Source: Pseudomonas graminis
Lineage (GTDB): Bacteria; Pseudomonadota; Gammaproteobacteria; Pseudomonadales; Pseudomonadaceae
Direction of reading: 5' to 3'
DNA length: 64,000 nt
Assembly (NCBI RefSeq): GCF_900111735.1
Contig: NZ_FOHW01000004.1
Location: 106,995 to 170,994 of the forward strand
Positions within the stretch are counted from its first letter, which is position 1, and each line of letters starts with the position of its first letter. Under the pieces are notes generated by a model. It did no database searches. It saw only the letters and a program-made list of their open reading frames with translations, and was not told where the DNA came from. Of the stretch, positions 26,250 through 34,301 are shown in pieces. Position numbers and translations under genes: made by a program.

Positions 26250-28280
26250 CTAAACTCTCGACGCACTAGCAACTAAGTCAAGCCGCTGCAACGCTTCGAC
26301 CCCACCCTCCGCCTGAACTGTTGCCTCCAATGCCGCATCTATCTGCTGATGCATTTTAAGAAACAGGTCATTCCGCTCATATTCATCTTTCGGCGAGGTG
26401 CCGCCATGCTTTGTCATCTGTTCCGCGAAGCGCTTGATCTCGTCCTGTGCATCAAGCGGCGGCTTCCGATCAGGTTCGATGGCTGTGAGTAGTCGATTGG
26501 TTATGTGTGCCATATATTCGCCCATCATATGGTTCCCAATACCTAGCAACCCTCCCGGCTTGGGGTTTTTGTAGCGTGGAAATATTCGCTCTAGCGTTTT
26601 CTTGTCAAGGCTGCTTATGAACAGGTGCTGTAGTTTTCCGCATTGCTCACTCAATGTTGCATTAATACTTGGCACCAGGTACAGGTTTGGCCGCGCCCGC
26701 AATCGGGTCTTTATGGTGTTGTAGTACGGCGCGCCGAGACCATCCTTACTCCGATATGCAGGGTAGGAGGAGCCACGGCTCTGAATGTGCTGTTCTACAC
26801 GGTAAAACATGGCAAGTTCGCCATGATGGCCGTATGAATCACCGAATTCGATCACATTAGTTGCGAGGGCCTGACCCATCGACCAAGCGAAGCCTAACGT
26901 CGTGCCTAAAGGGCCGTAAAGCCTATAGAGATGGTTATCCAGATCTGCCTCAGGCGGCACGCTGGGTATAGTGTCGGTGTCATGGACATGTCGAAAGTGG
27001 GCAAATCCGCTTAATCCCTGTATCGCTTCGATGGTAAACGTACGTGGCATGCCGTAGGTGTACAACACCGGACCTTTATCCTTGAGTGTTGCGGCATGTA
27101 TTAGACCCAAAGCTCCTCCAAGGCTGTGTCCGCAAATGAAAAGTTTCCTAACCAGAGTATCTTCTGGAATGAATTCACTGAAGTGCCTATCGTACAAGGT
27201 TTCAGCTACTTTGAAGGCCTCACGAAACCCTAGGTGAACCCGGCCCTCGACCGCCAGATCTGTGCATGGAACCGAAGGAGCACAATTCAACTTCAGTTCT
27301 GGGGGGACAGGACGAAATGTGAGGTCCGTGATCAGGTCTGGCGCATGGAGGCGGTCAAAGTCAGTTCCGCGCCATGCCACGAGTATGTGAGTCGCGTTTC
27401 TGACGTAGAAGAGCTGGGTGTCACCCTTGGGAACGGCTGCTTTAGCAGTATTCAATACCACACAGGTCTCGTATCGATCATCGAATGGTAAGTCGGTGAC
27501 CAGACAGGGCCAGTTTTTGCCCCCGTCCCAAACCCTGGGAGTTCTCGACAGATCGATACACTGCTGTTCAAAAAACTCCTCTGGCGAACCAAATACATTC
27601 TTCGACTTGTTGCTATACGACAAGATGCTCATCAGCCCCAAGTTGTAGGCATTCGCGAGGCTGTACTTCTGCTCATCATGCAGCACCAACGACCACGCAC
27701 GCAGTGGGCAAACTTCCAATACATGCCGGCAGTTCAGCGCTTCGTATTGCACCGTAAACCCTGAAAACTCAGCGTCCGGAAAATGATAAGCCGGTGGCGT
27801 ATCCAGCTCTGGCCACGGCGGATTGAACACCGGCAGCTCATCACACAGTTGCCCTATTCGCAGGTAGTGATAGGCATGCCCCTGCTCAAGCGCCTGTTTT
27901 TCCACCGGCGAAAACCCGGGGCGCTGCTTTCCGTACAGAGGCTTGCTATCACTTGCACCTGGCCGCTCGGGCTCCGGGCGCACCGCCCGCAACCGCCGCT
28001 GCTGCAGGACTTCAGCCAACGGCGCCGCCGGCATTAGCAGTGTTAAGTCGAGCGGATAAAGATCCTCAACTCGAATCACACCCTGGGCATCGGTGCTCCC
28101 CGAGTACTCAGCAACGCAGCCATCCCGCACTGCCTGATTGGTCGCCCGCCACGGCAGATCGGCCAAGGGCTCGCCGAGTTCGTCCACCAGTTGAAATTCA
28201 ACCCAATGGGTTTTCTGCGGGCCGATGGCCACAGGCTTGTAGGTGCAAAAAATGTCCGTCTGGTGCTTTCTGTCTTTCAT
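26250..28280 (-). CDS. T6SS class 3 lipase effector (Tle-type)
   Basis: 676 aa from the ATG at 28280, which has an AAGGA site. Residues about 1-80 form an Ig/transthyretin-like module (VEFQLVDELGEPLADLP, YSGSTDAQGVIRV) as seen on VgrG-loaded effectors. The lipase_3 region shows AWRGTDFDRLH, nucleophile Ser386 in FICGHSLGGALG, candidate Asp436 in DTDTIPSVPP and a candidate His near 485 in YGHHGELAMF. No signal peptide. It follows vgrG and precedes the lipoprotein array. GC drops after about residue 170, so the catalytic part may have been exchanged. Likely an anti-bacterial phospholipase; the Tle subfamily (Tle2-like?) is uncertain. Confidence 0.86.
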   Translation of the reverse strand: MKDRKHQTDIFCTYKPVAIGPQKTHWVEFQLVDELGEPLADLPWRATNQAVRDGCVAEYSGSTDAQGVIRVEDLYPLDLTLLMPAAPLAEVLQQRRLRAVRPEPERPGASDSKPLYGKQRPGFSPVEKQALEQGHAYHYLRIGQLCDELPVFNPPWPELDTPPAYHFPDAEFSGFTVQYEALNCRHVLEVCPLRAWSLVLHDEQKYSLANAYNLGLMSILSYSNKSKNVFGSPEEFFEQQCIDLSRTPRVWDGGKNWPCLVTDLPFDDRYETCVVLNTAKAAVPKGDTQLFYVRNATHILVAWRGTDFDRLHAPDLITDLTFRPVPPELKLNCAPSVPCTDLAVEGRVHLGFREAFKVAETLYDRHFSEFIPEDTLVRKLFICGHSLGGALGLIHAATLKDKGPVLYTYGMPRTFTIEAIQGLSGFAHFRHVHDTDTIPSVPPEADLDNHLYRLYGPLGTTLGFAWSMGQALATNVIEFGDSYGHHGELAMFYRVEQHIQSRGSSYPAYRSKDGLGAPYYNTIKTRLRARPNLYLVPSINATLSEQCGKLQHLFISSLDKKTLERIFPRYKNPKPGGLLGIGNHMMGEYMAHITNRLLTAIEPDRKPPLDAQDEIKRFAEQMTKHGGTSPKDEYERNDLFLKMHQQIDAALEATVQAEGGVEALQRLDLVASASRV

Positions 28281-28415
28281 GCCGGGTCCTTCCTGATTGA
28301 AGATTTGATGCGGTGATAGATCGTCGCGGCCGATTGCCTGGCGGCAGGAGCGGTGTCGGAAGCCGTTGCGATGCAGATCGCAATCCATCCGGGCGACGGG
28401 GCCCCTGAGCGGTGG
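28281..28415. other. Gap between vgrG and lipase gene
   Basis: About 135 bp of high-GC sequence between vgrG and the effector gene. The lipase frame stays open upstream through this gap, but the good ribosome-binding site and the adaptor-like module argue for the start at 28280. No REP or terminator is visible, so read-through from vgrG is expected. Confidence 0.4.
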
Positions 28416-30953
28416 TCATTGCTCATCGTGCTTGTCATTGGGAAACTCGATCACCACGTTCCCGGGCAACAGCGTGTGGACCGGAATGGTCCTGCCGTCC
28501 TTATCGGTCACGCCGGGGAACCGCTCGCCCTCCTGAGTGGTGATCAGGTAACGGGCGAAGGGCGCGTAACCCTTATCCGGTTCGCTGAGGGTGTAACCCG
28601 CGGCATAGCCCGGCGGTATCGGCGTCGCCGGGGTGGTCAGCGTGGTGGCACCGCCCTTTAGCACGTACGCGGCCCGGTGATGGATGTTCCCTGGCGCGCC
28701 CAGCTCGATGTCGCCATCCTTGATGCGGATGAACGCGCCGCCGCAGCTGAAGACGATTTCTTCGGGCGCACTGATCTCGACACGGCCGGCCAGGCTTTCA
28801 ATTTTTATCTGGTCATTCGCCAACGCGTGCATCGCCCCACCGTAGGCGTGCAGCTGTACATCCCCATCCACGGCTTTTAGGTCGAGGCCTTTGGTTACAG
28901 CGCACAGGCTGATCGCACCCTCGGCGGTGCCGGTGATGTCATGTCCCGCGCTGACGTTGGTCGAGCGCGACGACGTGATGGCGACGCTGTCACGGCCGGA
29001 GGACAGCAAAACAGCCTCGGGACTGACCACGCCGATGCCGGCCGGCGCGTGCAGTAGCAGGCCGGGCTCGGTCAGGTTGGTCAGGGCCGCGGTGAGTTGT
29101 TCGTGGCCGCTCGTATCGGCGGCAATGGCTTGGGCACTCCGGGCGGCTTGGGCCATGGACCGGGCCAACGACAACGCGCTTTCGAGCTGCTCGATTGCAG
29201 CGTCCATATCGAGCTGCTGACCGTAAGCCTTGGTCTGTTGATCCGCACTGATAAACACCCCGCGCCCGGCCCGAATCGCACCCCAGCCATCCGTGCGCAA
29301 TTCAAACCCTTCGCCGCGCTTGTCCTTCTCGTTGTCGACCAGATGCCCGAGGTTCAGCTGGCTCTTGCCGCTGTGCTCGGTGCTGAGTTTGATGTGTTCT
29401 TTGCCGCGATCGTCTTCCATGCGCAGCTTGTTGTTCGCCGGCGTGCGCAGCACGTTGCGTTTGTAATCGCTGCGCGTGAGGGTGACGTGATCGGGATGGC
29501 GACTGTCATGCAGGGCATGGGCGATGTAGGGCTGATCCGGGTCGCCTTGCTCGAAGGCAATCGCTACTTCCGTCCCGCAGATCAGCGGCAGGTGCAAGCC
29601 GTGGGTATCGCCCGCATAGGGTCGAGCCAATCTGAGCCACAGGCTTTCCTGACCGATTTCCCAGCTGTCACGATCAAACAGAAAGCTGACCTTGTAGCGC
29701 CCTTCGCGGTCGATGTGGCTATAGGGATCGTTGGCCAGCGAGCTGGTGACTCGCGCCGGAACAGTCCCGGCTATCTCAGGCTTGGCCAATAACGGCGGCC
29801 GAAAACACACGCTCTCGGAATAAGGGATGGCTTCAAAGCTCAACTCAAAACTGCGATCCCGCGCCGCACGCAATCGTAGCCTTGTGAGCACCGCCCCCGG
29901 CTCAAACGCCTGGGGCGCTCCACCGGAAATCGCCAGCACCTGCGCCAATCCCAAAGACGCACTGCTGCTCATCCCGCTCAGCCGGGTCTGGTTATTCAGA
30001 TACCGCTCATGCCGCAACCGCCCATAGAAAAACCCGCTTTCACCCTCTAAATCTTCATCCTGATCCAGCTTGTCGCCGAGCACCTTGTACGGCTCGGCAT
30101 AGTGATACGCCTCGCCATAGGTCGTGGTGTCACCCCGGGTCTGATCCACAGTCCCATCCAGCCAGGCACTCGCATCCCGATGGTGATAGGCACGAAAGTG
30201 AACGCTCTGTTCCACCACCTCATGACTGACCTGCAGCCCCCAAACCCCGTCCGCGCCACTGCTGCCCAACCCCGACTGCGGCCGAAACGGCAAACTCACT
30301 CGCGGGCGAAGGTAATGCCGCTGATCATCATGAAACTCGACGACCGCAATCCCCAATCGCTCATCGTTGCTAAAGCGGTACCAGATCCCCACCTCGGCTA
30401 ATAAGCGCGAAATAAACGCCAGATCGCTCTCGCCGTACTGCATCACCTGCTCGCGCTTGGGATACTCCCGCACCAGCGTGAACAGAAAATCCTGCCCCTC
30501 AAAGTCATGGCGCGTGCGCAGAATGCTCTCGACAATCTGCGGCACCGACTGATGCTGATAGATCCGGAACTGCCGCCCACGGGCCAGCAACGCCAGGCGC
30601 GGTTCCAGCGTCACTTCATAGCGCGCCTCGTCAGCGGAACCGGACAGCCGCTTGAAGCCGGTGATGACCCCATGCAACGTGCGCAGCGGTTTAACCGATG
30701 GCACCGGCAAGCCAGGAATAGCAATCGGCAAGGTATGGGCCGCCGCATGCAGACTGAACTGCGCATCCTGCCCGAGCATCCGCTCGGCGCCGATGTCTCG
30801 CTCAACCGAGGTCAATTCCACGCGATAAAGAAACGGCTGGCTCAGCCGTTCTTCGCCCTCAAAGGCCAGCACATCCAGCGCGACAGGCAGGTTATGAACG
30901 GTAAGCTTGTGACGGCTATGGTCGAAAAACACCCCGATGGCATCGTTCATCAT
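28416..30953 (-). CDS. vgrG: T6SS spike protein VgrG (TssI)
   Basis: 845-aa VgrG. The gp27-like part runs to about residue 400 and includes the usual YGESDLAFISRLLAEVGIWY; the gp5 OB-fold follows (LWLRLARPYAGDTHGLHLPLI shortened here). DUF2345 beta-helix repeats occupy about 620-770. A C-terminal tail of roughly 75 residues (YLITTQEGERFPGVTDKDG) resembles the transthyretin-like extensions that hold effectors. No catalytic extension is seen. The start overlaps the tssH stop. The lipase downstream is the obvious cargo. Confidence 0.95.
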   Translation of the reverse strand: MMNDAIGVFFDHSRHKLTVHNLPVALDVLAFEGEERLSQPFLYRVELTSVERDIGAERMLGQDAQFSLHAAAHTLPIAIPGLPVPSVKPLRTLHGVITGFKRLSGSADEARYEVTLEPRLALLARGRQFRIYQHQSVPQIVESILRTRHDFEGQDFLFTLVREYPKREQVMQYGESDLAFISRLLAEVGIWYRFSNDERLGIAVVEFHDDQRHYLRPRVSLPFRPQSGLGSSGADGVWGLQVSHEVVEQSVHFRAYHHRDASAWLDGTVDQTRGDTTTYGEAYHYAEPYKVLGDKLDQDEDLEGESGFFYGRLRHERYLNNQTRLSGMSSSASLGLAQVLAISGGAPQAFEPGAVLTRLRLRAARDRSFELSFEAIPYSESVCFRPPLLAKPEIAGTVPARVTSSLANDPYSHIDREGRYKVSFLFDRDSWEIGQESLWLRLARPYAGDTHGLHLPLICGTEVAIAFEQGDPDQPYIAHALHDSRHPDHVTLTRSDYKRNVLRTPANNKLRMEDDRGKEHIKLSTEHSGKSQLNLGHLVDNEKDKRGEGFELRTDGWGAIRAGRGVFISADQQTKAYGQQLDMDAAIEQLESALSLARSMAQAARSAQAIAADTSGHEQLTAALTNLTEPGLLLHAPAGIGVVSPEAVLLSSGRDSVAITSSRSTNVSAGHDITGTAEGAISLCAVTKGLDLKAVDGDVQLHAYGGAMHALANDQIKIESLAGRVEISAPEEIVFSCGGAFIRIKDGDIELGAPGNIHHRAAYVLKGGATTLTTPATPIPPGYAAGYTLSEPDKGYAPFARYLITTQEGERFPGVTDKDGRTIPVHTLLPGNVVIEFPNDKHDEQ

Positions 30954-33598
30954 TCGCCCTCCACCGAAGCCTGGGACTCGACAAACTCAACGGTGATGCC
31001 GTCCTCCTCGCAGTGCCCAAGCACCACGCTCCGCGTTGCCAGTCGCGCCGCCTGGCGCTGTAAAAGCTGTTGACTCAGCACCGGCAAAATCTGCTGGTTG
31101 AGGAGGCTGTCGATGTTCCGCGCGCCGCTGTCGGGCAGCAGGCAGGCCTCCACCAGCGCATCGTGCAGGCGTTCGTCGATCCGGCAGTCCAGCCCGTAAT
31201 GCCGGCGCAGCCGCTCCGCCACTTTGCCCAGCTTGATTGCGACGATGCGCTTGAGCGCCGCCGCCTGCAGCGGCCGGTAAATCAACGTCTGAAAACGCGC
31301 CAGCAACGCGGGCTGGAAGTGCTCGCGCAGCACCGGCCGCAGTTGCTCGTGCACCTCCCCGTCGAGCGCTTCGGGGTTGGCCAGCAGGTAGTCCTGCAAC
31401 AGGTCGCTGCCCAGGTTGGAAGTCATGACGATGACGGTGTTGCGAAAGTCGATTTCGCGCCCTTCGCCGTCCCGCATGAAGCCTCGATCGAAGACCTGAT
31501 AAAACAGGTTGAGCACGTCGCGGTGGGCCTTTTCCACTTCGTCCAGCAGCACGACGCTGTAGGGTCGCTGGCGCACCGCTTCGGTGAGCACGCCCCCTTG
31601 TCCGTAGCCGACGTAACCGGGCGGCGCACCCTTCAGCTGGCTGACGGTGTGGGCTTCCTGGTACTCGGAGAGGTTCAGGGTGATCAGTGATTTCTCGCCG
31701 CCAAACAAGGTGTCGGCCAGCGCCAGGGCGGTTTCGGTCTTGCCAATGCCGCTGCTGCCGACCAGCAGGAACACGCCCAGCGGCGAGTCTTCTTCGGTCA
31801 GGCCGGTTTTCGCGGCGCGCAGGCGCTGGGCCATTGCCGTCAACGCGCGGTCCTGACCGATGACGCGAGACGCCAACGACTGCTCCAGAGCCAGCAGGCT
31901 GGCCTGTTCATCTTTCAGCAGGCTGCTCAGGGGCACGCCGGTCCAGTCGGCAATGACTTGGGCGACGCTGCGATCATCGACGTCCAGGGACAGCAACGGC
32001 GCATCGCCCTGAACCGCCTTGAGCTGCGCCTGTAGATCCGCGCAGGTGTCGGGATCGAACACCTCGGCATGACGGGCGGCGAGCAATGTCTGCGCGAGAT
32101 CGAGTTCGTGGGCGTGCTGGTCCTGCAGTCGCCCCAGCTCATCGCTCAGGGATGAAAGCTGCTCGGCGATGACCGCCAGACGCTCATCGGCGCTGCGTCC
32201 GTTGATGCGCTGATCTTCTTGCAGCGCATGGCGTTCCTGCTCCAGCGCGGACTGCCGGGCCTTGCTCGCGATCAGCGCCTGGGGTTCGCAATCCAGGCTC
32301 ATGCGCACCCGAGCGCTGGCGGTGTCCAGCAGGTCGACGGCTTTGTCCGGCAACTGGCGGCCGGGCAGATAGCGGCGCGACAGCACCACCGCCGCCTGTA
32401 TCGCGGTGTCCTCGATGTGTACGCCCTGGTGGCTGGCATAGCGGGCCTTCAACCCGCGCAGCATGATCATAGCCGTGGCGTCATCCGGCTCGTCAACCTT
32501 GACCGTCTGGAAGCGCCGCTCCAGCGCCGGGTCGCGTTCGAAATACTGCTTGTATTCGCCCCAAGTGGTCGCGGCGATGGTGCGCAGTTCGCCACGGGCC
32601 AGGGCAGGCTTGAGCAGATTGGCAGCGTCGGCGCCTCCGGCTTGATTGCCCGCGCCGATCAGCGTGTGGGCTTCGTCGATGAACAGCAGCACCGGATGCT
32701 CGGCCTGCTGCACGGCCTGGATCACGTCTTTGAGGCGTTGTTCGAACTCGCCTTTCACTCCCGCGCCGGCTTGCAACAGCCCCAGGTCCAGCGTGCGCAC
32801 GCTGACCGGTTTCAGGCTGGCAGGCACGTTGCCTTCGACGATGCGCAGGGCCAGCCCTTCGACCAGCGCGGTTTTACCGACGCCGGGTTCGCCCACCAGA
32901 ATCGGGTTGTTCTTGCGCCGGCGGCTCAAGATATCGATGACCTGACGGATCTCGTCGTCACGGCCGAGCACGGGATCGATCTCGCCCTTGAGCGCTTTCT
33001 CTGTGATGTCCTGGGTAAACCTCGCCAGCACAGGGTTTTCCGCCGCTGAATCCGCGGACGACATCTCTACCGCAGCACGATCCGGCGCAAGATCCAGGCC
33101 CTGCTCCGGCCCAGGTACCGAACCCGCGCGCTCATCGGAATGCTCGTCAAGAAAAGGCAGCAAGTGACGCAACTGCACCTCGCTCAGGCTGAGCAAAGGC
33201 CAGGCTTCCACACACGCCAGCAGGTCGGGGGTCTCGATCAGCGCCGCCAGGACGTGGGCCGAGCGCAGTTGCTCGTTGTCCTCGTCCATCGAAGCGCGCA
33301 CCCAGGCGTTCTTGATCAGCACCTGCAATTTGTCACACAGCTGCGGTTTGGCCTGGACGCTGCGCGGCTGGCGGTCGAGGTGGTCGAGCAAGCCGGTCCA
33401 CAGCGCTTCGATGTCCCACTCGTAACGCCGGCCGATCAGCACCAGATCACCGTCGCCCTGCCCCAGCAGTTTCAGCAGCCAGTGCTCAATGGTGATGTGA
33501 CCGTGGCCGCGGCTCTGGCACAGCGTTGCCGCCGCGCTGAGGGCCTGGGCGCAGAAAGGGTTGAGGCGGCGAAGCAAACGGGAGGAGCTCTGTGCCAT
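30950..33598 (-). CDS. tssH: T6SS sheath-recycling ATPase TssH (ClpV)
   Basis: 882-aa AAA+ unfoldase that takes apart the contracted TssB/C sheath. Clp N domain at about 10-150; D1 Walker A GEPGVGKT at 236-243 with Walker B VLLFIDEAH; middle coiled coil around 420-520; D2 Walker A GSSGIGKT near 610 with VVLLDEVEKAH; C-terminal ClpB D2-small domain. A good AAGGAC site precedes the ATG. It lies downstream of hcp, separated by a gap with a strong hairpin. Confidence 0.95.
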   Translation of the reverse strand: MAQSSSRLLRRLNPFCAQALSAAATLCQSRGHGHITIEHWLLKLLGQGDGDLVLIGRRYEWDIEALWTGLLDHLDRQPRSVQAKPQLCDKLQVLIKNAWVRASMDEDNEQLRSAHVLAALIETPDLLACVEAWPLLSLSEVQLRHLLPFLDEHSDERAGSVPGPEQGLDLAPDRAAVEMSSADSAAENPVLARFTQDITEKALKGEIDPVLGRDDEIRQVIDILSRRRKNNPILVGEPGVGKTALVEGLALRIVEGNVPASLKPVSVRTLDLGLLQAGAGVKGEFEQRLKDVIQAVQQAEHPVLLFIDEAHTLIGAGNQAGGADAANLLKPALARGELRTIAATTWGEYKQYFERDPALERRFQTVKVDEPDDATAMIMLRGLKARYASHQGVHIEDTAIQAAVVLSRRYLPGRQLPDKAVDLLDTASARVRMSLDCEPQALIASKARQSALEQERHALQEDQRINGRSADERLAVIAEQLSSLSDELGRLQDQHAHELDLAQTLLAARHAEVFDPDTCADLQAQLKAVQGDAPLLSLDVDDRSVAQVIADWTGVPLSSLLKDEQASLLALEQSLASRVIGQDRALTAMAQRLRAAKTGLTEEDSPLGVFLLVGSSGIGKTETALALADTLFGGEKSLITLNLSEYQEAHTVSQLKGAPPGYVGYGQGGVLTEAVRQRPYSVVLLDEVEKAHRDVLNLFYQVFDRGFMRDGEGREIDFRNTVIVMTSNLGSDLLQDYLLANPEALDGEVHEQLRPVLREHFQPALLARFQTLIYRPLQAAALKRIVAIKLGKVAERLRRHYGLDCRIDERLHDALVEACLLPDSGARNIDSLLNQQILPVLSQQLLQRQAARLATRSVVLGHCEEDGITVEFVESQASVEGE

Positions 33599-33742
33599 GG
33601 GTCATCGTCCTTGAATGGAAGGAGTAAGGAGCGGCGACGACGGTTGGCCGGTCGACGCCTCGCTGTGTTGTCTGGGGAAACGTGCCGTGCCGATGTGCTT
33701 GGCGCAGCGCCCGATTACGGACGCTCAACCCAACACACCGCA

Positions 33743-33781
33743 GCCGGCAGACAGGCGTGCAAAAGCTGCCTGTCTGCCGGC
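33743..33781 (-). promoter_or_regulatory. Strong hairpin directly after hcp
   Basis: Perfect 14-bp arms GCCGGCAGACAGGC (33743-33756) and GCCTGTCTGCCGGC (33768-33781) with an 11-nt loop, starting 9 bp after the hcp stop. There is no T-run on the hcp strand, so it is probably not a simple terminator; a 3' stabiliser or partial attenuator that lets hcp mRNA accumulate above the downstream genes is more likely. The gap from 33599 to 33790 holds no gene. Confidence 0.7.
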
Positions 33782-33790
33782 CTTGCAGCG

Positions 33791-34282
33791 TCAGGCGGTC
33801 TGGCGTTCGTTCCACGAGTCGGAGTGGATGATGTTGCCGTCCTTGTAGGTCCAGGTGACCTTCTCGTAGCGCAGCTCGACCATCTCCAGGTGGTTGTGCT
33901 TCTCCTTGGCCGGGTCCTTGACGTCGTGCATTTTCGGCGCGACGCGGACGACCTTGACGTTCTCCAGCAGGGTGTTGAAGTACTCGACTTCCTGGCCGGC
34001 GTCGTCGATGCGGTACCACTTGAACTCGGCGCTTTTCAGGGTCTGGCCGGTGCCGACAGCCTTGTACAGGTACGGGCTGCTGGCATCGATTTCCTTGGTG
34101 AACAGGAACGGCGTGTGCACCCGGGCGCCGGTCAATTTGCCGGTGTTGTTGTCGGTGGGGATGTAGACGCTGTGGTCCTGGGCGACCACTTCGACGCTGC
34201 CTTCCCGGGACTGCACGTTGACCGAGCCTTTGATGTCAGCGCCGCCGTCATCTTTGAGCCAGAGGTAAACGGGAATTGCCAT
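33791..34282 (-). CDS. hcp: T6SS tube protein Hcp (TssD)
   Basis: 163-aa Hcp that stacks as hexameric rings inside the sheath. Start MAIPVYLWLKDDGG at 34282 has a full AAGGAG site; upstream in-frame residues are not part of the family. Conserved features include ADIKGSVNV, the FLFTKEIDASSPYL loop and YFNTLLENVKVVRV. It has a normal length without a C-terminal toxin, so it is structural. It lies 19 bp after the OmpA-family gene and is followed by the hairpin noted above. Confidence 0.95.
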   Translation of the reverse strand: MAIPVYLWLKDDGGADIKGSVNVQSREGSVEVVAQDHSVYIPTDNNTGKLTGARVHTPFLFTKEIDASSPYLYKAVGTGQTLKSAEFKWYRIDDAGQEVEYFNTLLENVKVVRVAPKMHDVKDPAKEKHNHLEMVELRYEKVTWTYKDGNIIHSDSWNERQTA

Positions 34283-34301
34283 GTGAAACTCCTTGCTTGG
34301 G

